Counted from the stretch's first letter, positions 34,056 through 43,135 are shown. The stretch: 64,000 bases of DNA from Ruminococcus sp. (GCA_017478965.1 JAFVCV010000047.1:1-64000); one strand, 5' to 3'. The notes: generated by a model not told the origin, from the sequence alone. Numbers and translations are program-made.

Positions 34056-35255
34056 TCAGGCACTGCCAAGCAGCATCTGGTCATAGGCAAAGAGCGCCTC
34101 GTTTATCTCGAATATATCATAATGCTTTTTCTCGATGAAGTATCTGACTATCAGATCGAATTTCAGGCTGTTTGAAAGGGCGAACCCGGCCTTTTCCAGC
34201 AGCGCCTCAGTCTCCCTCAGGTCCAGCCTCAGCGCCACCGCAAAGGCGCAAACGGTCTGCTTTTTGGGCTTATAATTTACATCGCTGCGTATCTTGGAAA
34301 AATGCTTGCGGTCGATATTGGCCCGCTTATAGGTCTCGGCATCAGTCATGCCCCTTTCGTCGATGAGCCTCAGCAGGGACTGCGAAAAGCTCTCATCAAT
34401 ATTCCTCAGCATTACCTCGATGGGGACGCCGCTGTCTTCTGAGGGCTGTTCAGCCGCCGGTGCCCCCATAGGCATCATAGCAGCCCCTGTAAAGGTCTGG
34501 TCAGACTCAACGAAAACGGCGCTGTCATTGCCCCTGCCCCGTTTGCTCACTCTGAGCTTTCTCAGAAAGCCGCCTTTTTTATCCTCGTCCTTACTGCTTT
34601 CCCTGACCGGTGCGCTGTCCATACCGTAGGGATAGCTGCCCTTTATTGATACGCTCTTTTCCTGTTTTGCAGCAGCCGGACTGTTAAGATCTCTAAGGTC
34701 CAGTACCCTGGTCTCAAGATCATAGTGTCTGACGTAGTTATCATCTATATATTCAGCTATGCCCTTAAAGATATCCGAGCCTAGTTCAAAGCTGGTCTTG
34801 TCGAAGATGACAAGAGTTATGTCCATCTCCTCAGTCTCCAGAAAGTCTGAGAAAGCCCTCAGCGCCACCTCCATGGCAGCACTCTTGGGATAGCCGTAGA
34901 CCCCTGAGCTGATAAGGGGGAAGGCTATGCTCTCACAGCCCTTTTCCCTGGCCAGAAGAAGAGAGTTTTTGTAGCAGCTGTATAAAAGCTCCTCCTCATT
35001 ATTTCTGCCGCCCCTCCACACAGGTCCTACAGTATGTATGATGTATTTGCAGCCTAAGTTATAGCCGCCGGTGGCCTTGGCCTGCCCGGTCTTACAGCCC
35101 CCAAGGAGCCTGCACTCATACAGAAGCTCCGGCCCGGCAGCCCGGTGTATAGCTCCGTCAACGCCGCTTCCTCCCAGCAGCGAGGTATTGGCCGCATTGA
35201 CAATAGCGTCGGTCTTCATTTTCGTGATATCGTTCCTGACTATATCGAATGGCAC
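34056..35255 (-). CDS. Macro domain fused to a C-terminal helix-turn-helix
   Basis: Residues 1-175 form an ADP-ribose-binding macro domain of the O-acetyl-ADP-ribose deacetylase/hydrolase group, with [18 protein letters not shown] and [10 protein letters not shown] disordered linker rich in Ser/Lys/Pro covers about 175-285. The last 110 residues look like a lambda-repressor-type helix-turn-helix ([17 protein letters not shown]...). This suggests a DNA-bound or complex-bound ADP-ribose sensor or eraser. The start is GTG at 35255, set by AGGAG 9 bases upstream and by the canonical family N-terminus [14 protein letters not shown]. The ATG at 35264 abuts the ribosome site. The gene shares its transcript with DegV. 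Confidence 0.88.
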   Translation of the reverse strand: MPFDIVRNDITKMKTDAIVNAANTSLLGGSGVDGAIHRAAGPELLYECRLLGGCKTGQAKATGGYNLGCKYIIHTVGPVWRGGRNNEEELLYSCYKNSLLLAREKGCESIAFPLISSGVYGYPKSAAMEVALRAFSDFLETEEMDITLVIFDKTSFELGSDIFKGIAEYIDDNYVRHYDLETRVLDLRDLNSPAAAKQEKSVSIKGSYPYGMDSAPVRESSKDEDKKGGFLRKLRVSKRGRGNDSAVFVESDQTFTGAAMMPMGAPAAEQPSEDSGVPIEVMLRNIDESFSQSLLRLIDERGMTDAETYKRANIDRKHFSKIRSDVNYKPKKQTVCAFAVALRLDLRETEALLEKAGFALSNSLKFDLIVRYFIEKKHYDIFEINEALFAYDQMLLGSA

Positions 35256-35312
35256 AAAGACCATCTCCTATCAAAAGTCTGCGAAAAGCCCCGGCCTCTC
35301 GCCTTATATGAA

Positions 35313-35341
35313 AGTATACCATTTTTTGCGACAGCTGTCAA
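35313..35341 (-). promoter_or_regulatory. Promoter of the macro-domain/DegV operon
   Basis: On the minus strand TTGACA (35336-35341), 17 bases, TATACT (35313-35318). Confidence 0.8.
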
Positions 35342-35418
35342 GTTTTTTTGTGTCAAATTCTGAAAATGTCATTTTTATTTAAGGCTGAGTTCTTGTTACT
35401 TAGGCCGACTGACTATTA

Positions 35419-35447
35419 TTGACTTTGGCGGGGAAAAATAGTATAAT
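35419..35447 (+). promoter_or_regulatory. Promoter of ldh
   Basis: TTGACT (35419-35424), 17 bases, TATAAT (35442-35447). Confidence 0.85.
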
Positions 35448-35490
35448 ATCATCAGGGGCCAGACCCTTGACCGGAAAGGAATGAAAAATT

Positions 35491-36444
35491 ATGAACACTG
35501 ACAGACGCAAGGTAGTACTCATAGGCACAGGCATGGTAGGAATGAGCTTTGCTTATTCTCTGGTGAACCAGGGCGGCATATGCAACGAGCTGGTGCTCAT
35601 CGACATCAACAAGGAGAGAGCTATGGGCGAGGCCATGGACCTTAACCACGGTCTGGCCTTTGCAAAGAGCAATATGCGCATCTACGCAGGCGAATACCGT
35701 GACTGCAAGGACGCAGACATCGTGGTCATCGCCGCAGGTGTGGCGCAGAAAGAGGGCGAGAGCAGGCTGGACCTGCTGCAAAGGAACACCGAAGTGTTCC
35801 GCTCCATAATCACCCCGGTGGTCAAGTCGGGCTTTGACGGTATTTTTCTCGTGGCCACCAACCCGGTGGACATCATGACAAGAGTGACCTACGAGCTTTC
35901 AAGGTTCGGGGCGTCGAGAGTCATCGGCACAGGCACCAGCCTTGACACCGCCAGGCTCAGATATCTGCTGGGAGACTATTTTACGGTTGACCCCAAGAAT
36001 ATCCATGCCTATGTCATCGGCGAACACGGCGACAGCGAGTTCGTACCGCTTTCGCAGGTCATGCTTGCTACCAAATCCGTGGCCGGCATCTTAGCCGACG
36101 GTAAAAACAGCTACTGCGTGGACGATATGCAGAAGATCGAGGAGCAGGTAAGGACCTCGGCTTATAAGATCATAGAGGCCAAGCGGGCCACCTATTACGG
36201 CATCGGCATGGCCATCACCAGGATAGTCAAGGCCATCTTAGGCGATGAGAACAGCGTGCTGACCGTATCAGCCAAGCTCTGCGGAGAGTACGGAGGCAAG
36301 GACGTTTTCGTGGGAGTTCCCTGCATAATAGGACGCAACGGCGTCAAGGAGATAGTAGAGCTTTCACTGACCGATGAGGAAAAGGGCAAGTTCAACAACT
36401 CTGTTAGCATACTCAAAGAATATTTTGAAGGACTGACGCTCTGA
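35491..36444 (+). CDS. ldh: L-lactate dehydrogenase
   Basis: The 317-residue enzyme reduces pyruvate to L-lactate with NADH, ending sugar fermentation. The Rossmann motif is GTGMVGMSFA (12-21), the catalytic His is in GEHGDSEF and the DxxR region is RLDLLQRN. The substrate-specificity loop reads QKEGESRL, with Gln typical of lactate (not malate) dehydrogenases. It is transcribed alone between its own promoter and a strong terminator, divergent from the macro-domain gene. Confidence 0.95.
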   Translation: MNTDRRKVVLIGTGMVGMSFAYSLVNQGGICNELVLIDINKERAMGEAMDLNHGLAFAKSNMRIYAGEYRDCKDADIVVIAAGVAQKEGESRLDLLQRNTEVFRSIITPVVKSGFDGIFLVATNPVDIMTRVTYELSRFGASRVIGTGTSLDTARLRYLLGDYFTVDPKNIHAYVIGEHGDSEFVPLSQVMLATKSVAGILADGKNSYCVDDMQKIEEQVRTSAYKIIEAKRATYYGIGMAITRIVKAILGDENSVLTVSAKLCGEYGGKDVFVGVPCIIGRNGVKEIVELSLTDEEKGKFNNSVSILKEYFEGLTL

Positions 36445-36452
36445 GCGGGCAG

Positions 36453-36487
36453 GCGGTATTTTCCTGCGGGAAAATGCCGCTTTTTTT
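36453..36487 (+). terminator. Terminator of ldh
   Basis: A stem of 12 bp (36453-36464 with 36468-36480, one G-T) and a 3-base loop are followed by seven T. Confidence 0.9.
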
Positions 36488-36571
36488 GCCGTTTTCGCCC
36501 TGCAAATGCAGTGAAAAGATGAAAAATGTCTCACCGGGGCAAGAATTTCTCAAATAATGTCCGGCGGGTAC

Positions 36572-36600
36572 TTGAAAAAATCAGGCAAATGTGGTATAAT
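36572..36600 (+). promoter_or_regulatory. Promoter of the Asp23-fakA operon
   Basis: TTGAAA (36572-36577), 17 bases, TATAAT (36595-36600). Confidence 0.8.
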
Positions 36601-36653
36601 GGTTGAGAATATTATGAGACTGCTTTTATATCATTCGTAAGGAGGCGCTATAT

Positions 36654-37001
36654 ATGATAAAGATAAAAAATCATCTCGGCTCTATAGGTATCTCCACAGC
36701 CTATCTCAGGCAGCTTATATCAAGCACTGCCGAGAGCTGTTTCGGCGTAGCGGGTCTTAACGCTTACGGCGCCAAGCAGGGCGTTTATGCGATGCTCAAA
36801 AAACAGAACACCACCAAGGGCGTCATCATCAGACAGGAAGATGATGAGCTGGTAGTCGATCTGCATATCACCGTCACCTACGGGGTGAACGTGGGGGCTA
36901 TCGTTGACAGCATCATACATAAGGTCAATTATGTGCTGACTCAGGAAGCCGGTGTAGCCGTAAGATCAGTTAACGTTTATGTTGATGAGATGACAGACTG
37001 A
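36654..37001 (+). CDS. Asp23/Gls24 family protein (YloU-like)
   Basis: The 115-residue protein belongs to the alkaline-shock family Asp23/Gls24: SSTAESCFGVAGL near the N-terminus and the alternating strand DLHITVTYGVNVGAIVDSI are typical. These small proteins form filaments or multimers near the envelope and are linked to cell-wall and envelope stress. It sits 31 bases before fakA, the conserved yloU-yloV order of Firmicutes. A good GGAGG site precedes the ATG. Confidence 0.95.
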   Translation: MIKIKNHLGSIGISTAYLRQLISSTAESCFGVAGLNAYGAKQGVYAMLKKQNTTKGVIIRQEDDELVVDLHITVTYGVNVGAIVDSIIHKVNYVLTQEAGVAVRSVNVYVDEMTD

Positions 37002-37032
37002 GCGGCTGCTCATCATAAAGGAGGAAATGTAA

Positions 37033-38688
37033 GTGATAAACGGAAGTTTGCTGCGCAGAGCTTTCATAAGCGGTGCGCACAGCATCACCAATAAAAAGAA
37101 ATCAGTGGACGAGCTCAACGTATTCCCCGTTCCGGACGGTGATACCGGCTCGAATATGTCCATGACCATAAACAACTCTGTGGCAGAGCTTGAAAACCTG
37201 CCGGAGGACGTTACCTGCGGCACCGTGGCGCAGACCGCTGCGTCCTGCCTGCTGAGAGGGGCAAGGGGCAACTCGGGCGTTATACTGTCTCTTATCTTCA
37301 GGGGCTTTTCAAAGGGCCTGGCCGGAAAGACCGAGATGAGCGCCGAGGACCTGGTGAATTCTCTGGAGCTTGGCGTTCAGGGGGCCTACAAGTCGGTCAT
37401 GAAACCCACCGAAGGCACCATACTCACAGTGGCAAGGGAAGCCGCCGAAAAGGGCAGGGAGTCCCTGCGTTCTACCAACGATATCAGGGCTGTTATGGAC
37501 GATATCTGCAAGCAGGCCAGGACCTCTCTGGAAAAGACGCCCGATCTGCTGCCGGCGCTGGCTAAGGCAGGCGTGGTCGATGCAGGCGGAATGGGCCTGG
37601 TGATAATACTGGAGGCCATGAAGGAGGTCTTCGAGGGCGGCGAGATAGTCGAGCTGACCGATTCCTCCGAGGCGCCCAAGGGCACCGAGGCCATAGGCGC
37701 TGTGACTGTGGACACCTTCTCCTCAGTGGTGGGTATGTATGATACTGTCATTCATTTCACCTACTGCACAGAAATGCTCATCACCAAAAAGCCCGACTGC
37801 GACGACCCCACCAAGCTCAGGGCATACCTTGTGACCATAGGCGACTGTGTGGTAGTGGTAGACGATGATGAGATAATCAAGGTCCATGTCCACACCAACA
37901 ATCCGGGCAAGGCCATAGAAAAGGGCCTGGAGTTCGGCTACATCAATCTTCCCAAGATCGAGAATATGAAACTCCAGCACAAGAGCAAGCAGAAGGCTGT
38001 CAAGCTGGAATATGTACCTGCCGAGCCGGAGAAGGAGTTCGGGTTCGTGGCAGTGGCTGCGGGCAGCGGCATAGAGGCTATGTTCAAGGACGTGGGGGTA
38101 GACTGCCTGGTAAAGGGCGGCCAGACCATGAATCCTTCCACGCAGGATATCCTGGAGGCTATAATGTCCTGTCCTGCAAAGACCGTGTTCGTGCTGCCCA
38201 ACAACAAGAATATAATCATGGCTGCGGAGCAGGCAGTTAAGCTGGCCGACAGGCAGGTGTGTGTATTGCAGACAAGGACGATCCCTCAGGGTATGTCCGC
38301 AATGCTGGCTTTCGATCCTGATGCGGACTTCAACACCAACAGGCTGGAGATGACCAACGCCATCGAGCGTGTCTCCACCGGACAGATAACCTTTGCCGCA
38401 AGAGATTCGGATTATGAGGGCAGGGACATAAAGCGGGGCGAGATCCTGGCTATGGAGAACGGCAAGCTGGCCTTTGTGGACAAGGACCTGGCGAAGGCCG
38501 CTTTCAAGCTGACCAAAAAGCTTGTCAAGGGAGACAGCTCCTTCATCACAGTCATCTACGGAGCCGACGTCACCGATGATGCTGCTGATGCGCTCTATAA
38601 GCACATCAAGACCAAGTTCAGTAACCTGGACGTTAATCTGATAAACGGCGGACAGCCTGTTTATTACTACATAATCTCCGTTGAATAA
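37033..38688 (+). CDS. fakA: Fatty acid kinase subunit A (DAK2/DegV-linked, YloV-like)
   Basis: A 551-residue protein of normal family length. The N-terminal DAK2 ATP-binding domain shows NVFPVPDGDTGSNM and ARGNSGVILS. A middle domain with VHVHTNNPG and a C-terminal domain with GQTMNPSTQDIL and LPNNKNI follow. With a DegV/FakB partner it phosphorylates fatty acids for phospholipid synthesis. The start is a GTG at 37033, set by AAGGAGG eight bases upstream. It follows the Asp23 gene in the same transcript; DegV genes at 33146 and 39488 supply likely FakB partners. Confidence 0.95.
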   Translation: MINGSLLRRAFISGAHSITNKKKSVDELNVFPVPDGDTGSNMSMTINNSVAELENLPEDVTCGTVAQTAASCLLRGARGNSGVILSLIFRGFSKGLAGKTEMSAEDLVNSLELGVQGAYKSVMKPTEGTILTVAREAAEKGRESLRSTNDIRAVMDDICKQARTSLEKTPDLLPALAKAGVVDAGGMGLVIILEAMKEVFEGGEIVELTDSSEAPKGTEAIGAVTVDTFSSVVGMYDTVIHFTYCTEMLITKKPDCDDPTKLRAYLVTIGDCVVVVDDDEIIKVHVHTNNPGKAIEKGLEFGYINLPKIENMKLQHKSKQKAVKLEYVPAEPEKEFGFVAVAAGSGIEAMFKDVGVDCLVKGGQTMNPSTQDILEAIMSCPAKTVFVLPNNKNIIMAAEQAVKLADRQVCVLQTRTIPQGMSAMLAFDPDADFNTNRLEMTNAIERVSTGQITFAARDSDYEGRDIKRGEILAMENGKLAFVDKDLAKAAFKLTKKLVKGDSSFITVIYGADVTDDAADALYKHIKTKFSNLDVNLINGGQPVYYYIISVE

Positions 38689-38697
38689 GTTCTCAAG

Positions 38698-38726
38698 GCC
38701 GCACCTGATGAGGGTGCGGCTTTTTG
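38698..38726 (+). terminator. Terminator of the Asp23-fakA operon
   Basis: GCCGCACC/GGTGCGGC arms (38698-38705, 38713-38720) are followed by TTTTTG. Confidence 0.88.
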
Positions 38727-38740
38727 TTTGCTTTTGCCCC

Positions 38741-38769
38741 TTTACATTTAAATGGAAATATGGTATAAT
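38741..38769 (+). promoter_or_regulatory. Promoter of the trmL-degV operon
   Basis: TTTACA (38741-38746), 17 bases, TATAAT (38764-38769). Transcription would start near 38776, which rules out the ATG at 38772 and supports the start at 38817. Confidence 0.82.
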
Positions 38770-38816
38770 GTATGAATAAGTGCGCTGATCGTTCAGCTAT
38801 AGTCAGGAGAATAAAA

Positions 38817-39440
38817 ATGGATAAAAAAATTGCGGTGGCCTGCTCTGCGGCTGCGGCTGCGGGGCTGGTGCTTTTTTGTCGGAGATCCGCCGGCTCAGTA
38901 AGGGAAAAAAATAGTCCTCCCCGGCAGGCAGCAGAGCCCGAGCCAAAGCTCAATATCGTGCTGGTGGAACCGCAGATACCGCCCAACACAGGCAACATCT
39001 CACGGACCTGTGCCGTTACCGGAGCCTCGCTCCATATGGTAGAGCCATTCGGCTTTGAGATAACCGACAAGACCCTGAAAAGGGCCGGGCTGGATTACTG
39101 GGATAAGCTTGACGTTCATTATTACAAGGACCTAAGTGATTTTTTCTCAAAAAATCAGGGCAGGTTCTACTATTTCACCACCAAGGGCCGCAGGACCCAT
39201 TCGGAGGTGAGCTACCCAAAGGGGGAGAACGTGTATATCGTTTTTGGACGGGAAGACAGAGGTCTGCCGGAGGAACTGCTTTACGCCAATGCTGAAAGCT
39301 GCGTGAGGATACCTATGAGAAATGACCTCAGGAGCCTTAACCTTTCAAATTCCGTGGCGATAGCGGCCTATGAGGTGCTGAGACAGTGGGACTACCCGGA
39401 CCTTGGCCGTGAAGGAAAGCTCACGAAATATACCTGGTGA
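38817..39440 (+). CDS. trmL: tRNA (cytidine34-2'-O)-methyltransferase with N-terminal membrane segment
   Basis: Residues 45-207 match TrmL of the SPOUT superfamily, which methylates the ribose of the wobble base in tRNA-Leu. Motifs: VEPQIPPNTGNISRTC, FGREDRGLPEELL and RIPMRNDLRSLNLSNSVAI (knot). The first 44 residues are extra: MDKK, about 17 hydrophobic residues (IAVACSAAAAAGLVLF), then a basic/proline linker. No in-frame start exists at the usual N-terminus. The extension looks like a membrane anchor, odd for a tRNA enzyme. AGGAG lies 8 bases before the ATG at 38817. Confidence 0.93.
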   Translation: MDKKIAVACSAAAAAGLVLFCRRSAGSVREKNSPPRQAAEPEPKLNIVLVEPQIPPNTGNISRTCAVTGASLHMVEPFGFEITDKTLKRAGLDYWDKLDVHYYKDLSDFFSKNQGRFYYFTTKGRRTHSEVSYPKGENVYIVFGREDRGLPEELLYANAESCVRIPMRNDLRSLNLSNSVAIAAYEVLRQWDYPDLGREGKLTKYTW

Positions 39441-39487
39441 ATTTTCCCGGGAGAAGAGAAAGTAAAATGTGACCGAAGGAGGATAAT

Positions 39488-40360
39488 ATGCCTAAGATCA
39501 AGATAATGACAGACTCAGCAAGCGACCTGTCAGTTGAAAACGAAAAGAAATACGATATCATGGTGGTGCCATTCAAGCTGGCTATGGGGGAAAAAAGCTA
39601 TACCAGCAGGCAGGACTTTGACAATGAGGAATTCTACAAGATGATGGACGAGTATGACGGCATACCCAGCACCTCGCAGATAACCGCCTTTGAGTATCTG
39701 GAGATCTTCAAGGACCTCTATTACAGCGACTACACCGACGTAATAAACGTGAACATCAACTCCAAGGGTTCCTCTACCCACAGCAACGCCATCATGGCGG
39801 CGGAGCAGTTTTTTGAAGAGATACCCGAGGCAAGAGACGAGTTCCGCATCTATAACATCGACGGCAGGAGCTATACAGGTGCATACGGCTACCCGGTGGT
39901 GGAGGCTGCCAAGAAGGCCGAAAAGGGCGCCTCTGCGGGGGAGATAGTTTCGTTCATCAAGGACTGGGTGGACAACTGCGTGATCTTTTTTGGTATGTAC
40001 TCACTGCAATACGCCAAGAAGTCCGGCAGGATACCCGCTGCTGCCGCTTTCGTCGGGGAGATAATGGGGCTTAGGCCTGTTTCCAGGATACAGCACAACC
40101 AGATAACCACCGAGGCAAAGGTCAGGGGCGACAAGGCCCTGCTGCCTAAAATAATGGAGCTGACCCTTAACGAAATGATACCTCACACCCCTTACTGCAT
40201 AGTTTACGGGAACGACAGCGAGGTAAGAGACGAGCTTGCCCAGATGATGACCAAGGCCGTGGGCTATCCCCCGGCGGACTTCTATCAGATAGGCTCTGAG
40301 GTAGCCGTCAATGCCGGACCTAAGGTGGCCGGCGTCATCTTCAAATCCCTGAACAAATAA
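39488..40360 (+). CDS. DegV family fatty-acid-binding protein (FakB-like)
   Basis: A 290-residue DegV protein starting KIKIMTDSASDLSVENEKKY, with PSTSQITAFEYLEIF and NSKGSSTHSNAIMAA as lipid-headgroup contacts. It probably delivers fatty acids to FakA, encoded 0.8 kb upstream. The ribosome site GAAGGAGGA is strong. It is the second gene of the trmL transcript and is only distantly similar to the DegV protein at 33146-34015, so the two may prefer different fatty acids. Confidence 0.93.
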   Translation: MPKIKIMTDSASDLSVENEKKYDIMVVPFKLAMGEKSYTSRQDFDNEEFYKMMDEYDGIPSTSQITAFEYLEIFKDLYYSDYTDVINVNINSKGSSTHSNAIMAAEQFFEEIPEARDEFRIYNIDGRSYTGAYGYPVVEAAKKAEKGASAGEIVSFIKDWVDNCVIFFGMYSLQYAKKSGRIPAAAAFVGEIMGLRPVSRIQHNQITTEAKVRGDKALLPKIMELTLNEMIPHTPYCIVYGNDSEVRDELAQMMTKAVGYPPADFYQIGSEVAVNAGPKVAGVIFKSLNK

Positions 40361-40383
40361 AGAGAGAGACAAGGAGACATAAA

Positions 40384-41151
40384 ATGGAAGAGACAAAAAA
40401 CACCTCCCCGGAGCTTACAGACGGCCCCGGAAAACAGAAGATATACTTTACTGCCGAAGTTGTCATTGGATTTTTCTTGATGCTATACGGGCTGATGGGA
40501 TTTTTTGCCCTGGGAGGATACAGGTTTATTTTTGCTGCCGTTTGCGGTGCCGTGCTTGGATCACAGGGCCTGAGATACAGAAAGGCCGGATATAAGAAGG
40601 AGCTGCCTAAGAGGATACTGCTCGTGATAATAGTGCTCACGGTCGTGCTGGCGGTTTGTGTCGCTGTTGCGCCGGTATCTGTCAGATCGTCCTCTAAGTT
40701 CAAGTTCGGCATACAGCGCAGCTATATAAACAGCTATCAAACCGTGAGCGATGTAAGCTGGATCCCTGAGGAGGAGGTCAGAAAGGCCGAGGGCGATTAT
40801 AGGCTTGACTATATGGCAAGCTTTGGCCAGGGTACCGGACATTTTGACGTAAGATTCACCACCGGTAAGGACAGTGCGAAGGCTATGGCTGAGGAGTATG
40901 GAAGAAAGGCCGTTTATACCGTTGAGCTTAAAGACTATGAAAGCAGCAGCGGGAGCTACTATCATGTAAACGGCGGTGAGTCCGATAAGGATATTCTGAC
41001 GGTTTTCTACGACCGGGATATCTGGGAGGGCCATACTGACAGCGCTGTTATATATGTGCTTTCAGCCACCCTGAACTGGAACCACCCTCACTGCCAGGCA
41101 GTCATCATCGACCCGGTAAGCGGGCTGGCAGAATTCTCACAGCTGGGGTGA
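40384..41151 (+). CDS. Membrane-anchored hypothetical protein
   Basis: A 255-residue protein with three hydrophobic segments (about 21-40, 42-58 and 74-98) and an outward-facing soluble domain of about 150 residues. The latter contains many charged residues and a beta-rich centre (YTVELKDYESSSGSYYHVNGG). I do not recognise the family. It starts 23 bases after degV and ends overlapping or abutting the next membrane-protein gene, so it belongs to the trmL-degV transcript. Confidence 0.75.
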   Translation: MEETKNTSPELTDGPGKQKIYFTAEVVIGFFLMLYGLMGFFALGGYRFIFAAVCGAVLGSQGLRYRKAGYKKELPKRILLVIIVLTVVLAVCVAVAPVSVRSSSKFKFGIQRSYINSYQTVSDVSWIPEEEVRKAEGDYRLDYMASFGQGTGHFDVRFTTGKDSAKAMAEEYGRKAVYTVELKDYESSSGSYYHVNGGESDKDILTVFYDRDIWEGHTDSAVIYVLSATLNWNHPHCQAVIIDPVSGLAEFSQLG

Positions 41152-41156
41152 AAAAC

Positions 41157-41654
41157 ATGGGTAAAAAAGGCAATTCGATAATGCTCACCAGAGACAAGTT
41201 CACCTTCGCCCTGGTCTGCTGGATACTTTATCTGGTGCTGACCCTGGCGCCGGCACTGTCTCTGATGGTAAAAATGATAAGCTTCGGGCTGTCCGTGGAT
41301 ACTGTCGTTTATATCCTTTCTTACATGAGCCCCATAGCAAATGCGGTATGGATGATGGGCAGAGAAGATCAATGGCTATGGATCCATATAGCTGCGGGCA
41401 TCTTTGGTATTCTTGTCCTGGCCGGGATCCTGATCGGGCTGCTGAAACTGCGCAAACAGCCGAAGAAATGGCTGTTGTTCCTGACCGCCGGCGGGCAGCT
41501 GCTGATGCTTATATCAGAAGTCTATACTATCCACACAGTCTCCCTCGGACATTCATTTTCTTTAAGCGATATCCCCTTTTCCTTTTACGCCATGCTGGCG
41601 AGCTTTGCGTTCACAGTCTCCGCACTGAACAACTGGGACGAGAACAGATACTAA
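41157..41654 (+). CDS. Small four-helix membrane protein, hypothetical
   Basis: About 165 residues with four predicted membrane helices and short loops; no motif recognised. The ATG at 41157 is chosen because GGGGTG precedes it by about 7 bases, but the GTG at 41148, which overlaps the previous stop by 4 bases, is an alternative. It is the last gene before a strong bidirectional terminator and probably works with the preceding membrane protein. Confidence 0.65.
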   Translation: MGKKGNSIMLTRDKFTFALVCWILYLVLTLAPALSLMVKMISFGLSVDTVVYILSYMSPIANAVWMMGREDQWLWIHIAAGIFGILVLAGILIGLLKLRKQPKKWLLFLTAGGQLLMLISEVYTIHTVSLGHSFSLSDIPFSFYAMLASFAFTVSALNNWDENRY

Positions 41655-41662
41655 AAAAACGA

Positions 41663-41697
41663 GCCTTATCCGACCTTTTGCCGGATAAGGCTTTTTT
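41663..41697. terminator. Bidirectional terminator between convergent operons
   Basis: GCCTTATCCG/CGGATAAGGC arms (41663-41672, 41682-41691) are flanked by TTTTTT on the plus side and by AAAAAAA before the stem, so the hairpin works in both directions. Confidence 0.92.
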
Positions 41698-41698
41698 A

Positions 41699-42559
41699 TC
41701 ACAAATTCGTGTAGTCGCAAAGCTGCTGATAGCTTGTTAGCCAGGGCAGCTGCCCTTCCAGCATCAGCCCGTCGGTCCAGGGCTTGTGATAGCTGTGGGT
41801 CACCTTCACGTTCAGCTCTGTAAAAGCCGTTGCCCTGTTCATTGCTATAGGGAGACTGTCCCCTTTCAGCAGCGAGCCTATGAGAACGCTGGTGAACATA
41901 TCCCCCGTTCCGGAATAGTGGGCGCCCTTAACATAGTCGTTCTTTATCTTCCAGAAACTGCTGCTCTCCCGGTCATAGCCTATGGTGTGCATACCGCCGT
42001 CGGCCAGGTCAACGCTGGTTATGACCACTATCCTGGCCCCCTGCCTTGAAAGTCTCACCAGCCAGGACTTGGCCTCGCTGTTGAGCAGCGGCATTTCGGG
42101 GTATTTCTCACCAAGCAGGATAGCTGCCTCAGTGATGTTGGGGGTGATGATGTCCGCCACCGCAACCAGCTCGGACATTCTCTTGCAAAGCTCCCCGGTA
42201 TAGGTAGCATAGGACTTTCCGTCGTCCCCCATGACAGGGTCCACCACCTTCAGACTGTCCGGATAAGCGGAAAAGAACTCCAGACAGTGGTCTATCTGCT
42301 CCGCTGAAGCTAAAAATCCGCTGTAAATGCAGTCGAACTCTGTCCCCATCTTTTTGTAATGCTCCAGAGTGGGCTTGATAAAATCAGTAAGGTCCCTGAT
42401 GACGAACTCACTGTAGCCTGTGTGGGCCGAGAGCACTGCTGTCGGCACAGGACAGACCTGCACCCCCATGGCTGAAAGGGTCGGTATTATCACCGTCAGC
42501 GAGCACCTGCCAAGACCCGAAATATCCTGTATCGCTGCGACACGCCTGCAACTGTTCAT
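41699..42559 (-). CDS. pdxY: Pyridoxamine/pyridoxal kinase
   Basis: A 286-residue PfkB/ribokinase-type kinase of the PdxK/PdxY group. AAIQDISGLGRCSL at the start, the vitamin-binding region PTAVLSAHTGYSEF, DPVMGDDGKSYATY and the ATP/anion-hole motif YSGTGDMFTSVL with the catalytic Asp are visible. It should phosphorylate B6 vitamers in the salvage pathway. It follows the PNPOx-fold gene by 64 bases, and both may concern B6. The ribosome site (AAGGAG) is rather far from the ATG. Confidence 0.92.
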   Translation of the reverse strand: MNSCRRVAAIQDISGLGRCSLTVIIPTLSAMGVQVCPVPTAVLSAHTGYSEFVIRDLTDFIKPTLEHYKKMGTEFDCIYSGFLASAEQIDHCLEFFSAYPDSLKVVDPVMGDDGKSYATYTGELCKRMSELVAVADIITPNITEAAILLGEKYPEMPLLNSEAKSWLVRLSRQGARIVVITSVDLADGGMHTIGYDRESSSFWKIKNDYVKGAHYSGTGDMFTSVLIGSLLKGDSLPIAMNRATAFTELNVKVTHSYHKPWTDGLMLEGQLPWLTSYQQLCDYTNL

Positions 42560-42623
42560 TTTACTTTCTCACCGCTCCTTAAATATCCCCCATGACCGGG
42601 GGTAACTGTAGTATCTCAGAAAT

Positions 42624-43100
42624 TCAGGCCTCGTTGACCAGCTTGCCTGTCATATGCTCTATCTCCATGGACATGAGCAGTGTGGCGGCACCGCATCTTC
42701 TAATCTCGTCCTCTATGTAGCTTTCATCGTCAGTGAACTTATAGCTAAGACGTCTGCTGATCTCAATGACTTTTTCCGTATCTTCCACCACGGTCATGCG
42801 CCCGAAGGCCACCACGCTCTTTATGTTCAGCGCCCACTGACCTTCCTTTCTGTATCCGCTGTCAAAGACAGTATAGCAGACTTTGTCGCTGTTTTTCACT
42901 GCATCGACCCTGTGACCTGTCTTGCCGCCGTGAAAATAGAGCCTGCCGTCCTCCGGGCAGTAATAGTGGTCGATGGGCACACAGTATGGATAGCCTTCAT
43001 CGCCGTTCACCGCCAGGACTCCCCTTTTTTCATTTATCAGCAGCTCTATGCACTCCTCATTGCTGAGGGCCTGTTTCATCCTTCTCATATCTCTGAACAT
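42624..43100 (-). CDS. Pyridoxamine-phosphate-oxidase-fold flavoprotein (NimA-like)
   Basis: The 158-residue protein has the split-barrel FMN-binding fold: KRGVLAVNGDEGYPYCVPIDHYY and GRLYFHGGKTGHRVDAV are typical of the NimA/5-nitroimidazole-reductase-like branch. The usual role is FMN or heme/F420-type redox chemistry; real PNP oxidase activity is not implied. The ATG at 43100 follows GGAGAGG. It has a perfect consensus promoter and lies before the pyridoxamine kinase gene. Confidence 0.9.
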   Translation of the reverse strand: MFRDMRRMKQALSNEECIELLINEKRGVLAVNGDEGYPYCVPIDHYYCPEDGRLYFHGGKTGHRVDAVKNSDKVCYTVFDSGYRKEGQWALNIKSVVAFGRMTVVEDTEKVIEISRRLSYKFTDDESYIEDEIRRCGAATLLMSMEIEHMTGKLVNEA

Positions 43101-43135
43101 ACTACCTCTCCTCACTGCATAATGCCATAAATATT

